The notes: generated by a model not told the origin, from the letters alone. A stretch of 64,000 nt of DNA from Sipunculus nudus (GCA_026874595.1 CM049321.1:47241797-47305796); one strand, 5' to 3'. Positions 1-14,057 are shown, numbered from the stretch's first letter. Program-made: numbers and translations.

Positions 1-1450
1 TCCACTCCGAAATATTAATATGTCAGAAAATGACATTTTTTTTACCAGAGAGTCGTATTTATGTGTCCCAATTAAGTATTATAATTTGGTCATAAGTGGC
101 TTCGGTTGTACGCCAAGTGAAAGTTAAAAGAATTGAATCAACGTTCCAGTTGGTCATAAGGTAATTCATCTCTAACTATTCCCTTATCTCATTAACTGAT
201 CTAAACTGTTATTCATAAAGCACACACAATAGACATGAAATAGACTGAATATTAACTCGACAGTATTTTCCTTTTATGGAAGTTTTGTACCCGAGTAACA
301 CTATTCAGTAAGTTATAAATTTAAATAACAAATGGCTATCACACACACACAGACGCACACAATATGGTTGAATTCAGAACTATATATGAAGTGACATCGT
401 CATTTTTAGTGCTCCGTCTGATCACTGATTGAAAATTAACTTATATGGTCGCCTGGCCTCTGCCAACCTTGCCGTGAACACAGAACTCCGTAGATATTTA
501 TATTTGGCTGGTTAGCTTAATTGGAGTTGTGATACCAGCCATATGAGGAATGTAATGCAACAGTCATCCATCCTGTTGCAATGAAATCGTAGTAAACGGC
601 CGATAATCTTAACATTACGAGTTACGAATTAACACAAAAGAATACATGTGAACTCACAACTCAAACTGAAACTCCGTCTCTATGGTAACGCGTATACAAG
701 TTGGCTGCTTGTTTTCCTACGGTCAGAAATTCAACAAAAATGCAAAGGGATTTACCAATATGCTTGGATAAAACGGAATTTACCTTGCACATGGTAGGTA
801 TTGTTAGAAAGTGTACTAAAAATCTATTGATTGTTCTGGTTTATGTCAAGTGACAGCGTACTTGCAAATATTTGCATTCTCATTGGGGCTTCCAGTACGG
901 TCCTTGATGCCTGAGGTAAAGGCACCTTGACTCTAGTAGACTCACTAATGTCAGAGGCCCATAATGTCGCTTTTGCCATCAATTCCGAAGCATGCTGGGT
1001 GTGGGTAACTTCCTCTGAGTGGCACCACCAGCTTGATAGCTGGATCACCTCCGTGGCCAACATGTTAAAAGGCAGTGGTTTTATGTTTTGATTTCACGGA
1101 CGTTGTTATTCTCATCCGACCTTATACTTTTCTATTACGGGCTTCCAGCCTGTTCTTTTTTGTAGATTTTTTCGGCTCCTTGGGGAGCAAACACCCAAAA
1201 TCACGCTATGAGAGGCACAATGGGGTTATTCATTCTGCATTTACCTGCTGTCTATGACTAGTACCAACTATCCACTACTGGGTGGAGAGAGTGCATCTTT
1301 GTGTTCAAGACTTTGTTCAGGTATCTTAGCGTGGAAGACTGTCCAAAGGGGACACGAACACACAAGTTAAGTGCGGTCACAAGTTAAGCGCCCTTTCCAT
1401 TATGCCACCAACCTTCGCATATGTGGTATATAAATCAAGAGCAAATCTCT

Positions 1451-1490
1451 CGATCGATCGATCGATCGATCAATCGATCGACTGACTGAT
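1451..1490 (+). repeat. (GATC)n microsatellite
   Basis: CGATCGATCGATCGATCGAT followed by variant CAAT and GACT units. Confidence 0.95.
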
Positions 1491-2196
1491 TGCTCGAGTA
1501 CCCCTTAAAACTATACCCGGAAATAACAGCAGCTTCATCTCGCCGATCGGCAGTTATAAAGTTCTTCATTCCGTCAGATATGCAATACTCATATACCAAA
1601 TATGCTATATGCTTCGTCTACTGATTACATTTAGCATTGATAGACTGTTTGGTAATATAATCAATTAGAAAGCACTCAGAGACCGCATACCTCCGCAAAC
1701 ATAATCGATCAAAAGATCGGCAATATCTCCATGATCTTGGTTAAACCAGGATGCGAAGCAAATGTTTGAAAAGTGCATGTGTGTCACGGTTTGCTCGATT
1801 GTTGAACGACAAGTTATAAAAGGGGCTCAAATTATTTACACCTTGAGATGTTGCACGGGTATAAACTTTTTCCACGTTCGGAAATTAACAATGGTTCGCC
1901 TGTTACTATTTTTTAAGGATATGTCCATGGCCTGCTGGTGGCACTGTCTATTGAATGAGGATGAAGGTATCTATATGATAAGAATGATATGTTATTATTA
2001 AGCCTTCTGGATTTAAGGTTTTATGTGCATGGGGTTAGGAATAATCCAGAAGTCATTACCTATTGTTAAGACATTAGAGCAAATCTCTGAGGTTCAACAA
2101 CATTTCACCATTATGCCATTGAGACTCCGTTGGCGACCGTCTCTTGGAATAAATCTCATTACGGGAAAGAATGGTCCAAAGAAAAACGTATCATTT

Positions 2197-2305
2197 CGCC
2201 ACCGCCCCTACCTATCCCCCAGCCCCACCCTCATCCCCGCCCCATCCCCACCCTCAGCCCCTTCCCTACCCCTACCCTCACCATCGCCCCCACCGATGGT
2301 TTACC
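2197..2305 (+). repeat. C-rich low-complexity tract
   Basis: About 100 bases dominated by CCCC separated by single A, T or short spacers, e.g. CCCAGCCCCACCCTCATCCC. Long frames here give only Pro/Ser-rich shadow peptides. Confidence 0.85.
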
Positions 2306-3095
2306 GCTAACCCTCTACAAAACCCTTTCATAATTGAATTAGCAGAGCTGGTATATATATACGCTACATGCAGCCCTTGGCATAAGTAAGATGCAAAAAA
2401 AATATCTGTGAACCACTTGTGACATGTTACCATAAAAATAATAGTGGGTGAAATTTATTTTTTTAACTGAATACGAATCATCAATCAAATCAACTTTATT
2501 GATTATATAAAGCACTTTTTTTTCTTTTTCGCCCATTTATTTTTATATTTTACAGGTACATAAAAGATTGTAATAACCTGTGCATTATCTCATGCGTTTA
2601 GTTCATTTTGAATAACTATAAAAGTTTCCAGCAAGTGATTTGATGTTTGTTACTTGACTTGAGAAACAGCAAACTGTTGTGTTCGCAAGGGTTTTGATTT
2701 CACGATATTCGCGAATGGGAAATAATCCCGAACATGAAACCATCGGGAATTAGTTGCCTCATATACACGTAGATGACCAAGAGGGGATGATGTTATCAAA
2801 CCTATGGAAAAACGTTTCCTTAACCAGCAACCTAATCTGTAAATGGTATAGGAACCGGTCCATGCAAACGCATTAATGTAATAATAAAATGACTGTGACA
2901 GTAATAAATGAGATAGTGCTGGATTTATTCATATCATATAATAAATACAAATACTAGTATACTTAAATTTTATTTTTTTCTGGTGCGATCGCAAAAATGA
3001 AACCAACGCGAAATATTCAAAAAGAAGAAATCGCGAAATTTAGGCCTCGGGAATAATAAGCCATCCACCGTTTACATGGACTAAGCGGATCCCCG

Positions 3096-3175
3096 TTATT
3101 CCGACATCTTACTTGCGGCACACGGGTTTAAGTCTATGCGCAAAATGGCAGCCCCCATGAGCGGTTTCGATGTTT
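3096..3175 (+). repeat. Dispersed repeat family E, copy
   Basis: GACATCTTACTTGC, CGGGTTTAAGT and AAAATGGCAGCCCCCATGAG match the 12018 copy and the inverse of 34085-34150 (GGCTGCCATTTTGCG .. ACCGGGATGTCACAG). Confidence 0.5.
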
Positions 3176-3311
3176 CTGTCTGCGGAGATAGTTTTGCGGA
3201 AACATCATCCGAGTAGAGTCAGGAGTCACGCTCTGGCGATGACCGCGCCCTCGTTCGCAAATTATAGAAGGATGCATATGCACAAGTATGGGGAGCACCT
3301 TTTTCACCAGT

Positions 3312-3390
3312 CTTTATGGTTGAGTGGCCCTGCGGGTTTGACCACTGAACTGGTGTATTGGGAGATGTGGGTTCGATTCTGACTTTGACA
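3312..3390 (+). mobile_element. tRNA-like fragment (SINE head or tRNA pseudogene)
   Basis: Shows a box A-like stretch (GGTTGAGTGGCCCTGCGG) and box B-like GTGGGTTCGATTCTGAC at tRNA-like spacing. I see no second copy in the window, and the arms do not fold into a clean cloverleaf by eye, so a decayed SINE head is more likely than a working tRNA gene. Confidence 0.35.
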
Positions 3391-3825
3391 GTTGCCGCGG
3401 TCCACGCCGGACTCTCAGCCAGAGTCTTAAAATAAATTCAAAGATCACCGGATATAGTGCCCTCTGGTGTCGGGCTTGTCACAACTTTATTTGGGCGTAG
3501 TTGGAAGCGTCGCTTGGGAGCTGGCGATATCAAACTCCTTGATTACCACGGCCGGTACCTCAGGGAGGAACTAATGCCAATGTGTTTAAACCAGTGTTGG
3601 CTGGCCCAGGGGGGACACGTGGGATACTCACAATATGCACATTCTGCCAAGGAGGAACCGAAATGCCCCCCCCCCCTCCCACAAGAGAGTACGGATATAT
3701 GAACTCCGTTGGTAAGTGTAGTTAAGTTACATGAAAACGTATGCGAGTGTTTCCAAACAAAAGTATCCCTTTCACCTCTAACACGCGATAGCTGCAACAT
3801 CATTGTACTTAAACTAAATGGAAAA

Positions 3826-4031
3826 CAGGGGCGGATCCAGGGTTTAGGATATGGATCGATCTAACCCTGTACAAAAAATGGCGAAACCTAGAACAAATAT
3901 GTCCCTAGGTCGGGAAAAGAGGGGTCCATGCAGGCCACAAATATTGCTTTTGAAACCCGTAAGAAAAGATTGTGGCGGCTAAAATAGGGGGAATCCGGAC
4001 CACCTGGACCCCTTATCTGGATCCACTTCTG
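3826..4031 (+). mobile_element. MITE with GGGGCGGATCC ends
   Basis: Begins AGGGGCGGATCCAGGG and ends in an imperfect inverse, CTGGATCCACTTCT. A near-identical flanking GGAAAA on each side suggests a target duplication of about 7-8 bp, as in hAT elements. Non-coding. Confidence 0.6.
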
Positions 4032-4412
4032 GAAAATCACCACAGACCTCAAGCGATCAGCTGAGTTCATATCAACCAGTTCCCATGGCAACCTGGAGAA
4101 TCAAACGTTCATCAAGAATAAAGTATCTTCAGATACTTACGTCTTTTAGATCTTCTCGTTTAGCGATTTTTATTGATTTAGACAGATTTTTTTTCCTTCT
4201 CCGTGTGATCTCAGACAGACAGGGGCTTTGTTACAAGCTCGTTTGGCATTAACTGAATCATCATTTGTACTCACGTCTTGCTTCTAGTACTCAGTTGTAG
4301 TAATTCCTGAAAGCGTTTATTGTTCTCCAAAAGGATAATAGCACTTATACAACCAGCTCGGGTTCGTGGCTTCTTAGAGCTGATGCTAGCGGCCCTTAAT
4401 GTCAGGTAAGCG

Positions 4413-4444
<32 letters not shown>

Positions 4445-4476
4445 TGTATGTATGTATGAATATGTATATGTATGTA
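4413..4476 (+). repeat. (GTAT)n microsatellite
   Basis: About twelve GTAT units, then degenerate ATGTAT. Confidence 0.95.
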
Positions 4477-4722
4477 TATATTTGATATAAAATCATGTTT
4501 AATGATTGACAGAAAACAAACGAATGGTGATCGATTTTTAATAATTTTTTATGTATCTTCTGTTTTACCAAGAAATATGCTTTATGAAATTATTCCTAGA
4601 ATACCGACCAAGTCAATTCAGTTTTGCTTGCACATCATGCTAAAAATTCTTTGTGACTAATAATACAAAAAAAAATTAAGCAATTCAATCGAATTCATCA
4701 ATATAATCGCTTCACTGGAATA

Positions 4723-4723
<1 letters not shown>

Positions 4724-4776
<53 letters not shown>

Positions 4777-4822
4777 ATGTGTGTGTGTTATATATATATA
4801 TATATATATAAAATTATATAGG

Positions 4823-4850
<28 letters not shown>
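4724..4850 (+). repeat. (AT)n-(GT)n-(GA)n compound microsatellite
   Basis: AT repeats 4724-4810 with a short GT run, then GA repeats 4823-4850. Confidence 0.95.
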
Positions 4851-4853
<3 letters not shown>

Positions 4854-5744
4854 CTCTGGACGGACACCTATCCTTTATAGTGGCAGTTTAGATGGTCGCG
4901 TAAAACGAAGAACTATAACTTTTGTTGCTTTTTGTCCGTGCTTGGGAGGCTGATAATGTTATGTGTGTGTGTTTGTATGTGTGTCCTTCATATGGCGTAA
5001 TCACACAGCAAAACCCACTGTTCAACTCGTGTATGATTTTATCCACATGCTGTTGAATCTATTTACCTATACAAGTCACGTGACACTACAATTACCGGTA
5101 TTTGTTCTCGTCAATGAGTTTACACTCGATTAACAATCAAGCCAGCTGGGGACGGAATCAACTGTCACCTCATATATATGCGCGCGTTTGTCCCCGTGTA
5201 AGAATATAACTCAACGTAACAATACCCCGTATGCTTATTCGTACATGGACTCTAGTATATATGCTAAAATTATACTGAGATCGAATTGGTCTTTCACCGA
5301 ACACTTGTTGCTGACGCAAGATACGAGATTGAAACAAAGCCTGAGCTCAGAGTTTATTGACGTTTAAAAAGCACTTTCCCGGTGTGACTGTCTGCCGACA
5401 TACTCTTTCGGGTTCACTTTTTAAACTTGATAGATTTTCACATTGTAAAGGTAGATTCCTCCCGGCGGCACACGCAGCTGGAAAGACTATTAATATTCGA
5501 AAAATAAACCGCTTAATCAGCACTCGGGGCAGGATTTGATTAAGAATGGAACATACCCAACGCAGCTTTTCCCCGTAACACACGCTGCGGTTAAAAGCAC
5601 TTGTACATAAACTGGCGTATAGTTGAAGGCCGCTGAGAGAAAAACATTGCAGTTGCTGCTTGAGGTCCTTTAGGACATTGTTTTGGCTTGGTAAAAGGCA
5701 TTTTATATAAATCATTTGATTTGCATTGTAAGGGGTGCAATTCA

Positions 5745-6032
5745 AATTCATGGATCCCTTTTGTGGGAAGCTCCCCACCCGGGTTTGCATTCACTTATTC
5801 GGAACATATTCCCAGGTTCCTTCATGCTTAAGTGACTGGGCATTTGTGAATATACTTTGATGAAATTCATGGATCCAGATCATGTTCTGGATCCACACAA
5901 AATCTAATCGATTCCCATTCCCTAAATGCCCTGAATATTTCATGAAGTTCCATTGATGATTGCGTGATTTGTGTTGTGAAAAAAAACACACAAAAACACA
6001 CACGAACGGGAATAGACGTATACCCCCCGAAT
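5745..6032 (+). repeat. Dispersed repeat family C, copy
   Basis: Shares an ordered set of motifs with copies near 33205, 44020, 45645 and 61505: CATTCACTTATTCGG, TATTCCCAGGTTC, TTTGTGAATAT, GGATCCAGATCATG, AAATCTAATCGATT, AATGCCCTGAA, TTTCATGAAGTTCC and GATTGCGTGA. Non-coding and widely diverged. A short non-autonomous element of unknown class. Confidence 0.65.
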
Positions 6033-7675
6033 GTGATATTACTGCTGCGATTAATCTTAGGGGGCCTTCTCATTGTAATACAGCTTTTTTACGTTTTGGT
6101 GGCGCTTTTGTGAAAACGTGTAAAACCCCTGACCAAATAGCATAGTAACAAAGCATAAATCGCACACAAACGCAAATTCGTGATAACATGGACACACTGG
6201 AAACAGACGCCATGAGAAGCGCAATTTTTGATGTGCTCACATTGTTTCGTGTGATCACAGGTCAACGCCAAGAAAACCCGACAAAACACTCATAATAACG
6301 CATAGAAACGCATATATAGAAACGTTTGGAATCACGTATCTTGTAAAGTAGCCTCTGTCATAACTGATCACTTGTACAACGCTACAGAGTTAGGGCACAA
6401 TGTGAGAATACGTATCATACATTGATAAACCGAGGAAATCTTATCTAATGCCAGTATACAATGTTTACGTTATATTGACCATAATGGTGACCTTTAGATG
6501 TAACCAAGGATATTATTCATGTATTCAAAATAGATAAGTTAAAATTAACCTTAAAAAAAACAGGGGCTCTTATTTCACTTATCTGTACTCTAAAACTACG
6601 ACTTTTTGCCGAGTTTCCTTTCGGTCCTCTCCCCTTTACTACAAACGTCATCCTGACATCCAATCGGAGACTCGAGAAACCCGATCTGATTTGCATAATT
6701 GCACTGTCATTGGGGAAGCGAGTGTTACCACCTGACTGTACCTGATCATCTTAACTTAAGAAGAAGCTATTTCATCCAGATTTTCTGATCCATCCATCAC
6801 AAACCCACGTCCCCTGGGGCCCAGCTTTGATAAGCAAGATCACATAAATATGACATTTAATGACTTATACACATCAAAGGACACTGGCGCAACCCGGCAC
6901 TCCTTAATTAACGTTCTCTCTACTGTTTCCGCCTGGGAGACGTTTCACCTATTAAGCTGGGACACGGGTAGGCGTGGTTGATAATACGATACGTACAGTA
7001 TGTTCAATGACCCCGGGGCACACTTGGATGTTGGTAATCTGAAATAACCCTATAAGGCGAGAAATTAGAATCAAATCTAGTCTATTTTTTCTACAGTATT
7101 AAGTTCTGTCAGCCCTTTTACATGCCCGTCTACACAATACATATTTACAAGAAATCCGCACGCGCGGCAAACGGCAAAAAAAATCACTCTAGGGCGGTTG
7201 CAAAAACTCGCTGCGTGGCTGCCCCTGCCCGTGTGTTTTGACGTTTCGTATGTTGTTAGCCACGCATATACGTCCTTCCGTTTACTTTTAGTGTCACTGC
7301 TATAATTTACCAGGAATTTGATGGATTTTGATGAAACTCAGAAGAAATATTAATCAATATCCCGCCTGAGTTCAATTCTCGGCATCATCCATCCATTTTC
7401 AATTAGGTCAGAGGTCACAAAACATATGATTTACATATTCTGCACTCTTGTGGTGCTTTTTTTATATATTAAGCATTTCCTTTTCATGACGTGATGAAAA
7501 GGTGAAAATATTAGGAAACAATCCGATTTACAAAAAAAGCTTTCCCTCTCCAACGAAAAACTAAGAAGGAACAAAAAGACCACAAGATCTTCATCTCTGC
7601 TCTGTGAAAGAAAATTGCGAAAACTTTCAACCATATGGAAATACTTGGGTGAAGTACATGTACTAGTATGTACGT

Positions 7676-7937
7676 TTGCAGAATTCCAGTTCAGTTCTCG
7701 ACTACGTGACTGGGCGGTTGCAGCAGGTGTATAGTTTGGTGTAAAACAGGCCCGGTGTCTACCACACCTGCGGGTCCTGTGTGGAATTATCCCTGTTTGC
7801 ATTCCAATTAAGCCTACAGAGTGCTCACTCTGGTTGGGGGCCTACTGTGAAAAATGTCTCTGCTACACGTCTTAGATTCGTACTCATGATCTCGTGGCTA
7901 TGAATCAAGCGCTCTAGAACAAGACCACAGGCGCCAT
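7676..7937 (-). mobile_element. tRNA-derived SINE, family A
   Basis: On the minus strand a tRNA-like head (box B-like GAGTACGAATCTAA) is followed by a body shared with three other copies in the window. The shared tail includes CCGCAGGTGTGGTAGACACC and GTCACGTAGTCGAGAACTGA. It is full length or nearly so and diverged. Confidence 0.7.
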
Positions 7938-8004
7938 TGACAAATGTACTAAGCGCCCCCCCCCCCCCCATAGTGGTTGACGAGTGTATTTCTATATCAA
8001 TATT

Positions 8005-8190
8005 TGACAGCTGAATGATAAAACGCTCGGCGTTCTCCGCTGGCGACCCGGGTACGATCCCCGGCGTGGCGATGTTAGTGGGTTGTAGTTGTGGTTTTCT
8101 CCGGGTCCTCCGGTTTCCTCCACTCTTACATAAGAGCGCCAACATCCGAGCCATGGACACTGCCTCGTATTAGTTATGATAACTAGTAGT
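8005..8190 (+). mobile_element. tRNA-derived SINE, family B
   Basis: Head with AAAACGCTCGGCGTTCTCCG and box B-like GGTACGATCCCCGGCG, then the body motif TTTTCTCCGGGTCCTCCGG. The 3' end is ..CTCGTATTAGTTATGATAA. A tract of 18 C (8246-8263) lies just downstream. Confidence 0.72.
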
Positions 8191-8319
8191 ACAATCCATG
8201 TAAAATAAATAAAATTTATATTATGAAAATTATTGTGGGACGACACCCCCCCCCCCCCCCCCCGAGTGCATATTTAACCATCGATTTCAATTTATTCTTT
8301 CTTCTGACATTTTCTATTT

Positions 8320-8515
8320 TGCACTAGATGTCCAATATGGCTGAGTTTTAACAGCTGAAATTTTGGTACAATATTACTCCTAGGTGATATATTTGCTTAC
8401 CTTATACTTTTTTTACCTTGACCGTTATCTCAAGAACCATAACTTCCCATTATCGCTCAGTAGCGGGAGGGGTAGGGGAGGATCCCAGTGATCACTTAGT
8501 GATTGTATACATCTA
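8320..8515 (+). repeat. Dispersed repeat family D, copy
   Basis: Ordered motifs CAGCTGAAATTTTGG, ACAATATTACTCCTA, TTTACCTTGACC, CATTATCGCTCAGTAGCGG and a GGGGAGG run recur at 30690, 38035 and 62662. Non-coding, class unknown. Confidence 0.6.
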
Positions 8516-8562
8516 GTTTAACTATGTATTTAACCCGATTACTTGTGACAATATTTTAATAC

Positions 8563-8623
<61 letters not shown>

Positions 8624-8647
8624 TATCATCATCTTCATCATCCTAAA

Positions 8648-8684
<37 letters not shown>
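8563..8684 (+). repeat. (ATT)n microsatellite
   Basis: Two long TTA/TAT runs separated by a short ATCATC-rich interruption. Confidence 0.95.
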
Positions 8685-8686
<2 letters not shown>

Positions 8687-9644
8687 ATCGCCCTGAAAGG
8701 ATCATGAAAATAAAAAAATGGTTTATATATTATTACCTTTTGACAATGGAAGACAGGATGTCATTATCATAGTTGCTGAAAATCTTTTCAAGAGCAATAT
8801 GTAAATAAAACTTGGCATGTATCGACGCACACTTCGTGTCTACACTATAACAAACCGTCAGCCTGACAACAAATCCGTCTTGAATATAAAACGCTAGTGG
8901 CGGTATCTGTAATGATCGAGCACTCTCATAAAACACGCTATTCTCCAGAGCCACTCTCCAATACACGAGCATATACAATGTGTATACTCAGCGCTCGGCG
9001 TAGTTAACTCAGGGTAAGCGCGAAAACGATGGAACGAATGCGTACTTCAAGAGCCTAACAGAAAACCAGCGTATAACATTGATGGATATAAGTTTTTATT
9101 AGGAAAGTGAAACATTTGTTTTGGATTTTTTTTTTTTTTTGGCAAGAGAAAAAAAAATATAGCTGGGTAAACAGTACCAACGCCATGTTTTTAGTGTTAG
9201 CTTAGTTAATCTCTTTGGAGACCGGATTTGAGATCACCGGCCGCTGTTGTACAGAAGATTATGTACGGTGATACTTGTATGTTTAACTTTGAGACTCTCT
9301 GGCCAAGAGTAGCCACACACTTACTGTACTGCGTGAGGTACCATGCCAAGTAATCTCTGATATATGGACAATGGTCAAGGTTTCTACACTGAAAGCAGAG
9401 TGTATGACCTCTAGTATGGTTCAGGTAAGTCATAAATTATGACATAGTAATATTCAGATCATGGATTAAACTAGTATTTGTAAATATAGTAAGTATATGA
9501 TATTTGCATACTGTTTTTAAATATAAAGTCATGTGACCGAAATAGACGTGTCGTTCAAGTACAATGAGTAACACGGCGTTAACGGTAAGACCACAATCTT
9601 AACAATGTTAGATATCGCACACACACAAACCACGTTATTAACAG

Positions 9645-9651
<7 letters not shown>

Positions 9652-9709
<58 letters not shown>

Positions 9710-9814
9710 AGTCATAATGAACTAATCTACATCTTAAAATATTACATATTTTAGCATTTTTATATCGAAACATTCTGCTGTCTTAAATTGATAACGTTTT
9801 TGACCGACTGAATT

Positions 9815-9879
<65 letters not shown>

Positions 9880-10009
9880 ATGTATATCACTTCAAATATA
9901 TATATATATATATTCAAATATATTTATATATATAATTTCTTATATATAAATATGTAAATATATATAACCTATTATATAATTATATATATGTGTGTGTAAT
10001 AATCAATAT

Positions 10010-10040
<31 letters not shown>

Positions 10041-10041
10041 A
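9652..10041 (+). repeat. Cluster of (AT)n microsatellites
   Basis: AT runs at 9652-9706, 9818-9878, 9895-9911 and 10007-10041 with AT-rich DNA between. Confidence 0.95.
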
Positions 10042-10450
10042 TTAGGTATAAAAAGCCAACCTCTTTGGTATTTTACACGCCTTGGCAACAAAACCAGAAA
10101 CCAAATACAAACAGAACTACCAAGTAAGACCTCCGGTGCGATATTAGGAGGCACTTGGTGGTAGTAGTTGTAGAGCTAATTGGCCCACTCTGAACGGAAC
10201 AGATGAACCTGTTGTCTGTGATTCCTGTTTCAGCTCTGACTTGGCGTGACGTTAGTCCTGTCGCAGTAACGTTAGGTAAAATATGGCATATGTCCTTTAT
10301 TTATCGACAGACTGCGTCATTCGTACTAGAATGGAAAGCAAACACACAAACTGACGGCTGATTATCTACCTTGATAGGTATAATAGATTTGCGGGGTAAA
10401 ATTCAGACCATTTAGGGTATAAATAAGGGGAGAATTGTCAAAAATGGGTA

Positions 10451-10710
10451 CAGTGCAACGCCGTTTATCCGATCATATCGAGGGACATGATTGTTCGCAT
10501 TAACGAATGTTCGGATGAACGTCATGTTCAAATAAAATCATGGTATCGATGTAATGCATGATGCATGCACTAATTGGTCGAGAACAGGAGTAAATGTACG
10601 TGCGACATTATGTTATTCCGATTCAATAAATAATAATTGCAGACTGCAAATTTACTTTAAAAAAAATCAGATGAACAGTATTTCGGATAAACGGTGTTTA
10701 TCCCACTTTC
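10451..10710 (+). mobile_element. Probable pogo/Tigger-type MITE
   Basis: TA|CAGTGCAACGCCGTTTATCC at the left resembles known pogo-type termini. At the right TCGGATAAACGGTGTTT is the inverse of the inner part (CGCCGTTTATCCGA, 13 of 14 bases). The extreme right end has decayed, so the end coordinate is approximate. No transposase remains. Confidence 0.45.
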
Positions 10711-12017
10711 TTGGTCAGAAACAATCATTTTCCTGTGCAAGCGCCGTGTTAGCCGTACACGACACACTCTGTATATTCACACATTGGCTACAGAAAGGAG
10801 TTCACAGCGTAATTTTGGTTGATGAAGTGGGGTGGTGTAATACAAAACGGATACGGAAGTCTGTTTGAACCACCAAAGCTTCTAAGAACCAAACTGAATG
10901 ATTGTGGACGCCCTTTGAAACACTTTATATTTATACCCTGGTAGTACCACTCACACGTCCAAACACCTGTCTAGCCGGGCAAACATGTTCTCTCAATGAG
11001 CACTATATGAGACTTCAGAAATTCACAGAATGATTTCCTTCCACAAAGCGAACTCTTTTATTGTTAAGAGAAGTGAGGAAGCCGACACTCAACTGTCCTC
11101 AAATGACAGGATGACTGTTATCATGTACAACCAGTCTGAACGGGGATCCAAAAGCTGGCCGCTTGAAAAGTGGGCAGACAACGTGGAGGTTGCCCACTCA
11201 GCCGGCAATCAAAGAGGCTGAGGAAAAAAGAGGGTGGTGGCGAAGCGACAACGAAGACTCAAGAGAGGCTATCCTCTTTTTTAAATTAACTTACATTAGA
11301 ACATGGACACAAATGAATTAAATCACTAAATTGATCAAGACCAAACCGTCTCATAATATTCATGAGGCCCGTTTCTATCTTTTTGTCCAGTCGTCCATGT
11401 AACAAACAAAGAAACCAATCAATATTAAGTTGTTTTTTTATTCACTGCCGTCAAACTTAAATTAATTATGAGTCCCCATGTTCTTTGGTGGAAAATTTAA
11501 ATATTTGACATTTTCAAATAAAACATTTTAATATTTTGTTATTTTCTTTGAATATATCAATTTATTGTCATTAAAACAAGACACATATCCTTGATGTATA
11601 TTAAACGTACTTCTGTATGGAGATCATTTAGCCAGTCTTAATTAGATCGCAAGTGTACTTCAGTTTTCTCAAGAGTACAAACACTGACGGGTATAAGAGA
11701 CCTCCTTGTACAATGAGTGCTTCTATTGCAGTGACAATACACATATTTGTTATACAGCCTACGGCCCAGGGAAAAAAACTGTAAACACTACCTTTTACAG
11801 TACATGTTTACTGGGCCATAAAAGTTGATCAAGCGTGCTTCATGCCTTGAACTATACAACTCGCACGATTACTTACAGATAGTGGCTGTTTTGTGTTCTT
11901 ATAATTAGTCACTGTTCAGTTTTAACTATTGACAAAACGTCAGTGAGGGAGGCTTAAAGGTCACGTAATATACTTGACATTTTATTATCACTAGCGGTAT
12001 TCCCTAAATTTCGACAT

Positions 12018-12085
12018 TCCACCTGTGACATCCGGGTTTTAGTGTGTACTAAAAATGGCAGCCCTGTGAGAGGTTTGGGAAATTG
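12018..12085 (+). repeat. Dispersed repeat family E, copy
   Basis: CACCTGTGACATCCGGGTTT followed by AAAAATGGCAGCCCTGTGAG, the same motif order as the copies at 3096 and 34085. Confidence 0.5.
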
Positions 12086-13209
12086 AGAGAAATAAACCTG
12101 TTAGGGTTCGATAAAGGATGCAAGAGGACGTATATCGACAAACTTTAGGGCGGAACAGTTTTTTTTTTTTTTGCACCACGCACAAAATCCTCAAATTTAT
12201 GTAGGAGGCTAGCCTGAAGATACGGTCTCTCTTTGGAGAACTTTCAACTCAATTTTTTTTTTCGATGAGTTTTGCATTGATTACAAAGTAATCAGGGTAA
12301 TACATTTAGAATTTTTTATCGATTCTTCCCACAACCTTGATAAAATGATATCAGTAAGCCTGCCTATGTATAACACGGCATGCTCACTCCCGCATACTCC
12401 ACGTATAGTCCTGATCAACTGGGAATTCGTTGGACTTTGCCGAAATAACTCTCTGTGTGGAGAATGTGTTAAGAAATAAAATTATTTGAAATCAGAGAAA
12501 AAAATAGTATACATCGTACACAGTACAGCCTCGTTTTGGTTGTCAAGGTCACTGGTCACATTCAAACCAGTCTTGGATGACAGTCAGCGGATCACATGTC
12601 ATGTAAACACTCAAAAAAATCATGACCAGGTAAAACAAAGATGGCTACTCATACAGGAACACATATGATCTTTCAGACCACTGGAAGAGTCCCAACATTG
12701 TAAAACAAGAATCTGTGATATATATTTTAAAGTGCTCATTAACCGAACTTTTTAAAAAGAAAGTATATGTCTTACCTGGCTTCCCATGTGGATATATTAA
12801 TGATCTAAGGGTAATTTTGCTTGTTAAAAGGTGTTCACAGGTTCATGGAATTAAGAACCCACAGCTATTGAACATGTGTGTGACAAGAATGTCGAGGTGT
12901 GATCACTTTCATGTACACATGACCCGCTTATCAATGTTGCGTAAAATCTGTTTCGCGTCACGGACAACCCTTTTTCATGACCATTGTCATGCTTGTTTTG
13001 TTCATTAATTTATATATAAATCAAATTTTTTTAGCCAATGAAACGTGGTAGAAGTTATAAGAAATTATCTTAGAAATTTGTCACATGCCACGGGACGTGC
13101 TGGTCCACGCAGGCCACGATCTGTAAAGAACTGATAAAATAATGTGTACCCTGATGTCTCAGGTTTGATTTGGAGAGCCTGGCGGCTAATCTGAAAACCA
13201 CTTTACAGG

Positions 13210-13240
<31 letters not shown>

Positions 13241-13960
13241 TTGTGTCTCTGTTAGGACATAAAAAATAATTCCACTCTTAAAAATCGTACTCTCGAAAAG
13301 AGTGTTTGAAATGAGGCCATTATCCTGGGAATTAATAAGTGCGGATATTTCTCCTTTCGTTCAAGGCGATGAAAGTTTGATGTGGTCTGAATAAGAATGT
13401 TCCCTTAACTGCTGTTACACTTAAAACCAACCTGAACAAATATTGTTTCTTATACTTATCCTTGAATGTGTATTTCCTTATTACTGATTTTATGAACACA
13501 CCCACACACATTGGATGGCTTCGTATTCGAAGGTTAAAATTAAGCGAGTTTCACATTTTTAGTGTTTCGCGCGGATTCCATTTTCGCGATCTCACCATAT
13601 TTGCACAGACCTTCACACAGAGTATAACCATTATCATATGAATTGATGAGATAAAATAATATGTGAGCAAAACCGCACAGGGACCCAGGGTAACATCGAA
13701 CAAGTAGGCGTCATTGTTCATTAATGGTAGGCAATTTTATATTTGATAATTTGATATCATGTCATTTATAAGAGCAGTCTTTGAACATGCAAGATCCACT
13801 ATTGTTCATAAAATCAACCTTTTACATATCGACCTGCTTTCGATGATGGGACCTCTGTTTTATGAAGGATTTATTTTTGAGATAATTCTACTTTCGCGAC
13901 CATCGGGATTTTGAAACCCACGAGAACAAAATCTCACAGTATACTAATACCATAGTATTA

Positions 13961-13981
13961 CATACATATATATATTTATAC

Positions 13982-14055
<74 letters not shown>
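13961..14055 (+). repeat. (AT)n(GA)n microsatellite
   Basis: AT repeats passing into GA repeats at 14021. A short AC run lies at 14116-14133. Confidence 0.95.

Positions 14056-14057
<2 letters not shown>

Larger units (their letters stand above)
1..3095. other. No gene seen
   Basis: Apart from the GATC repeat and the C-rich tract, I see only AT-rich unique DNA. The open frames are short and lack splice context or recognisable peptides. Confidence 0.6.

Noticed and set aside
5347-5790. 147-codon minus-strand frame
   Set aside because: No recognisable peptide and no splice context; part of it overlaps a family C repeat. Likely chance.
7431-8246. Three overlapping minus-strand frames of 84-123 codons
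   Set aside because: They translate two SINEs and a poly-C tract, not a protein gene.
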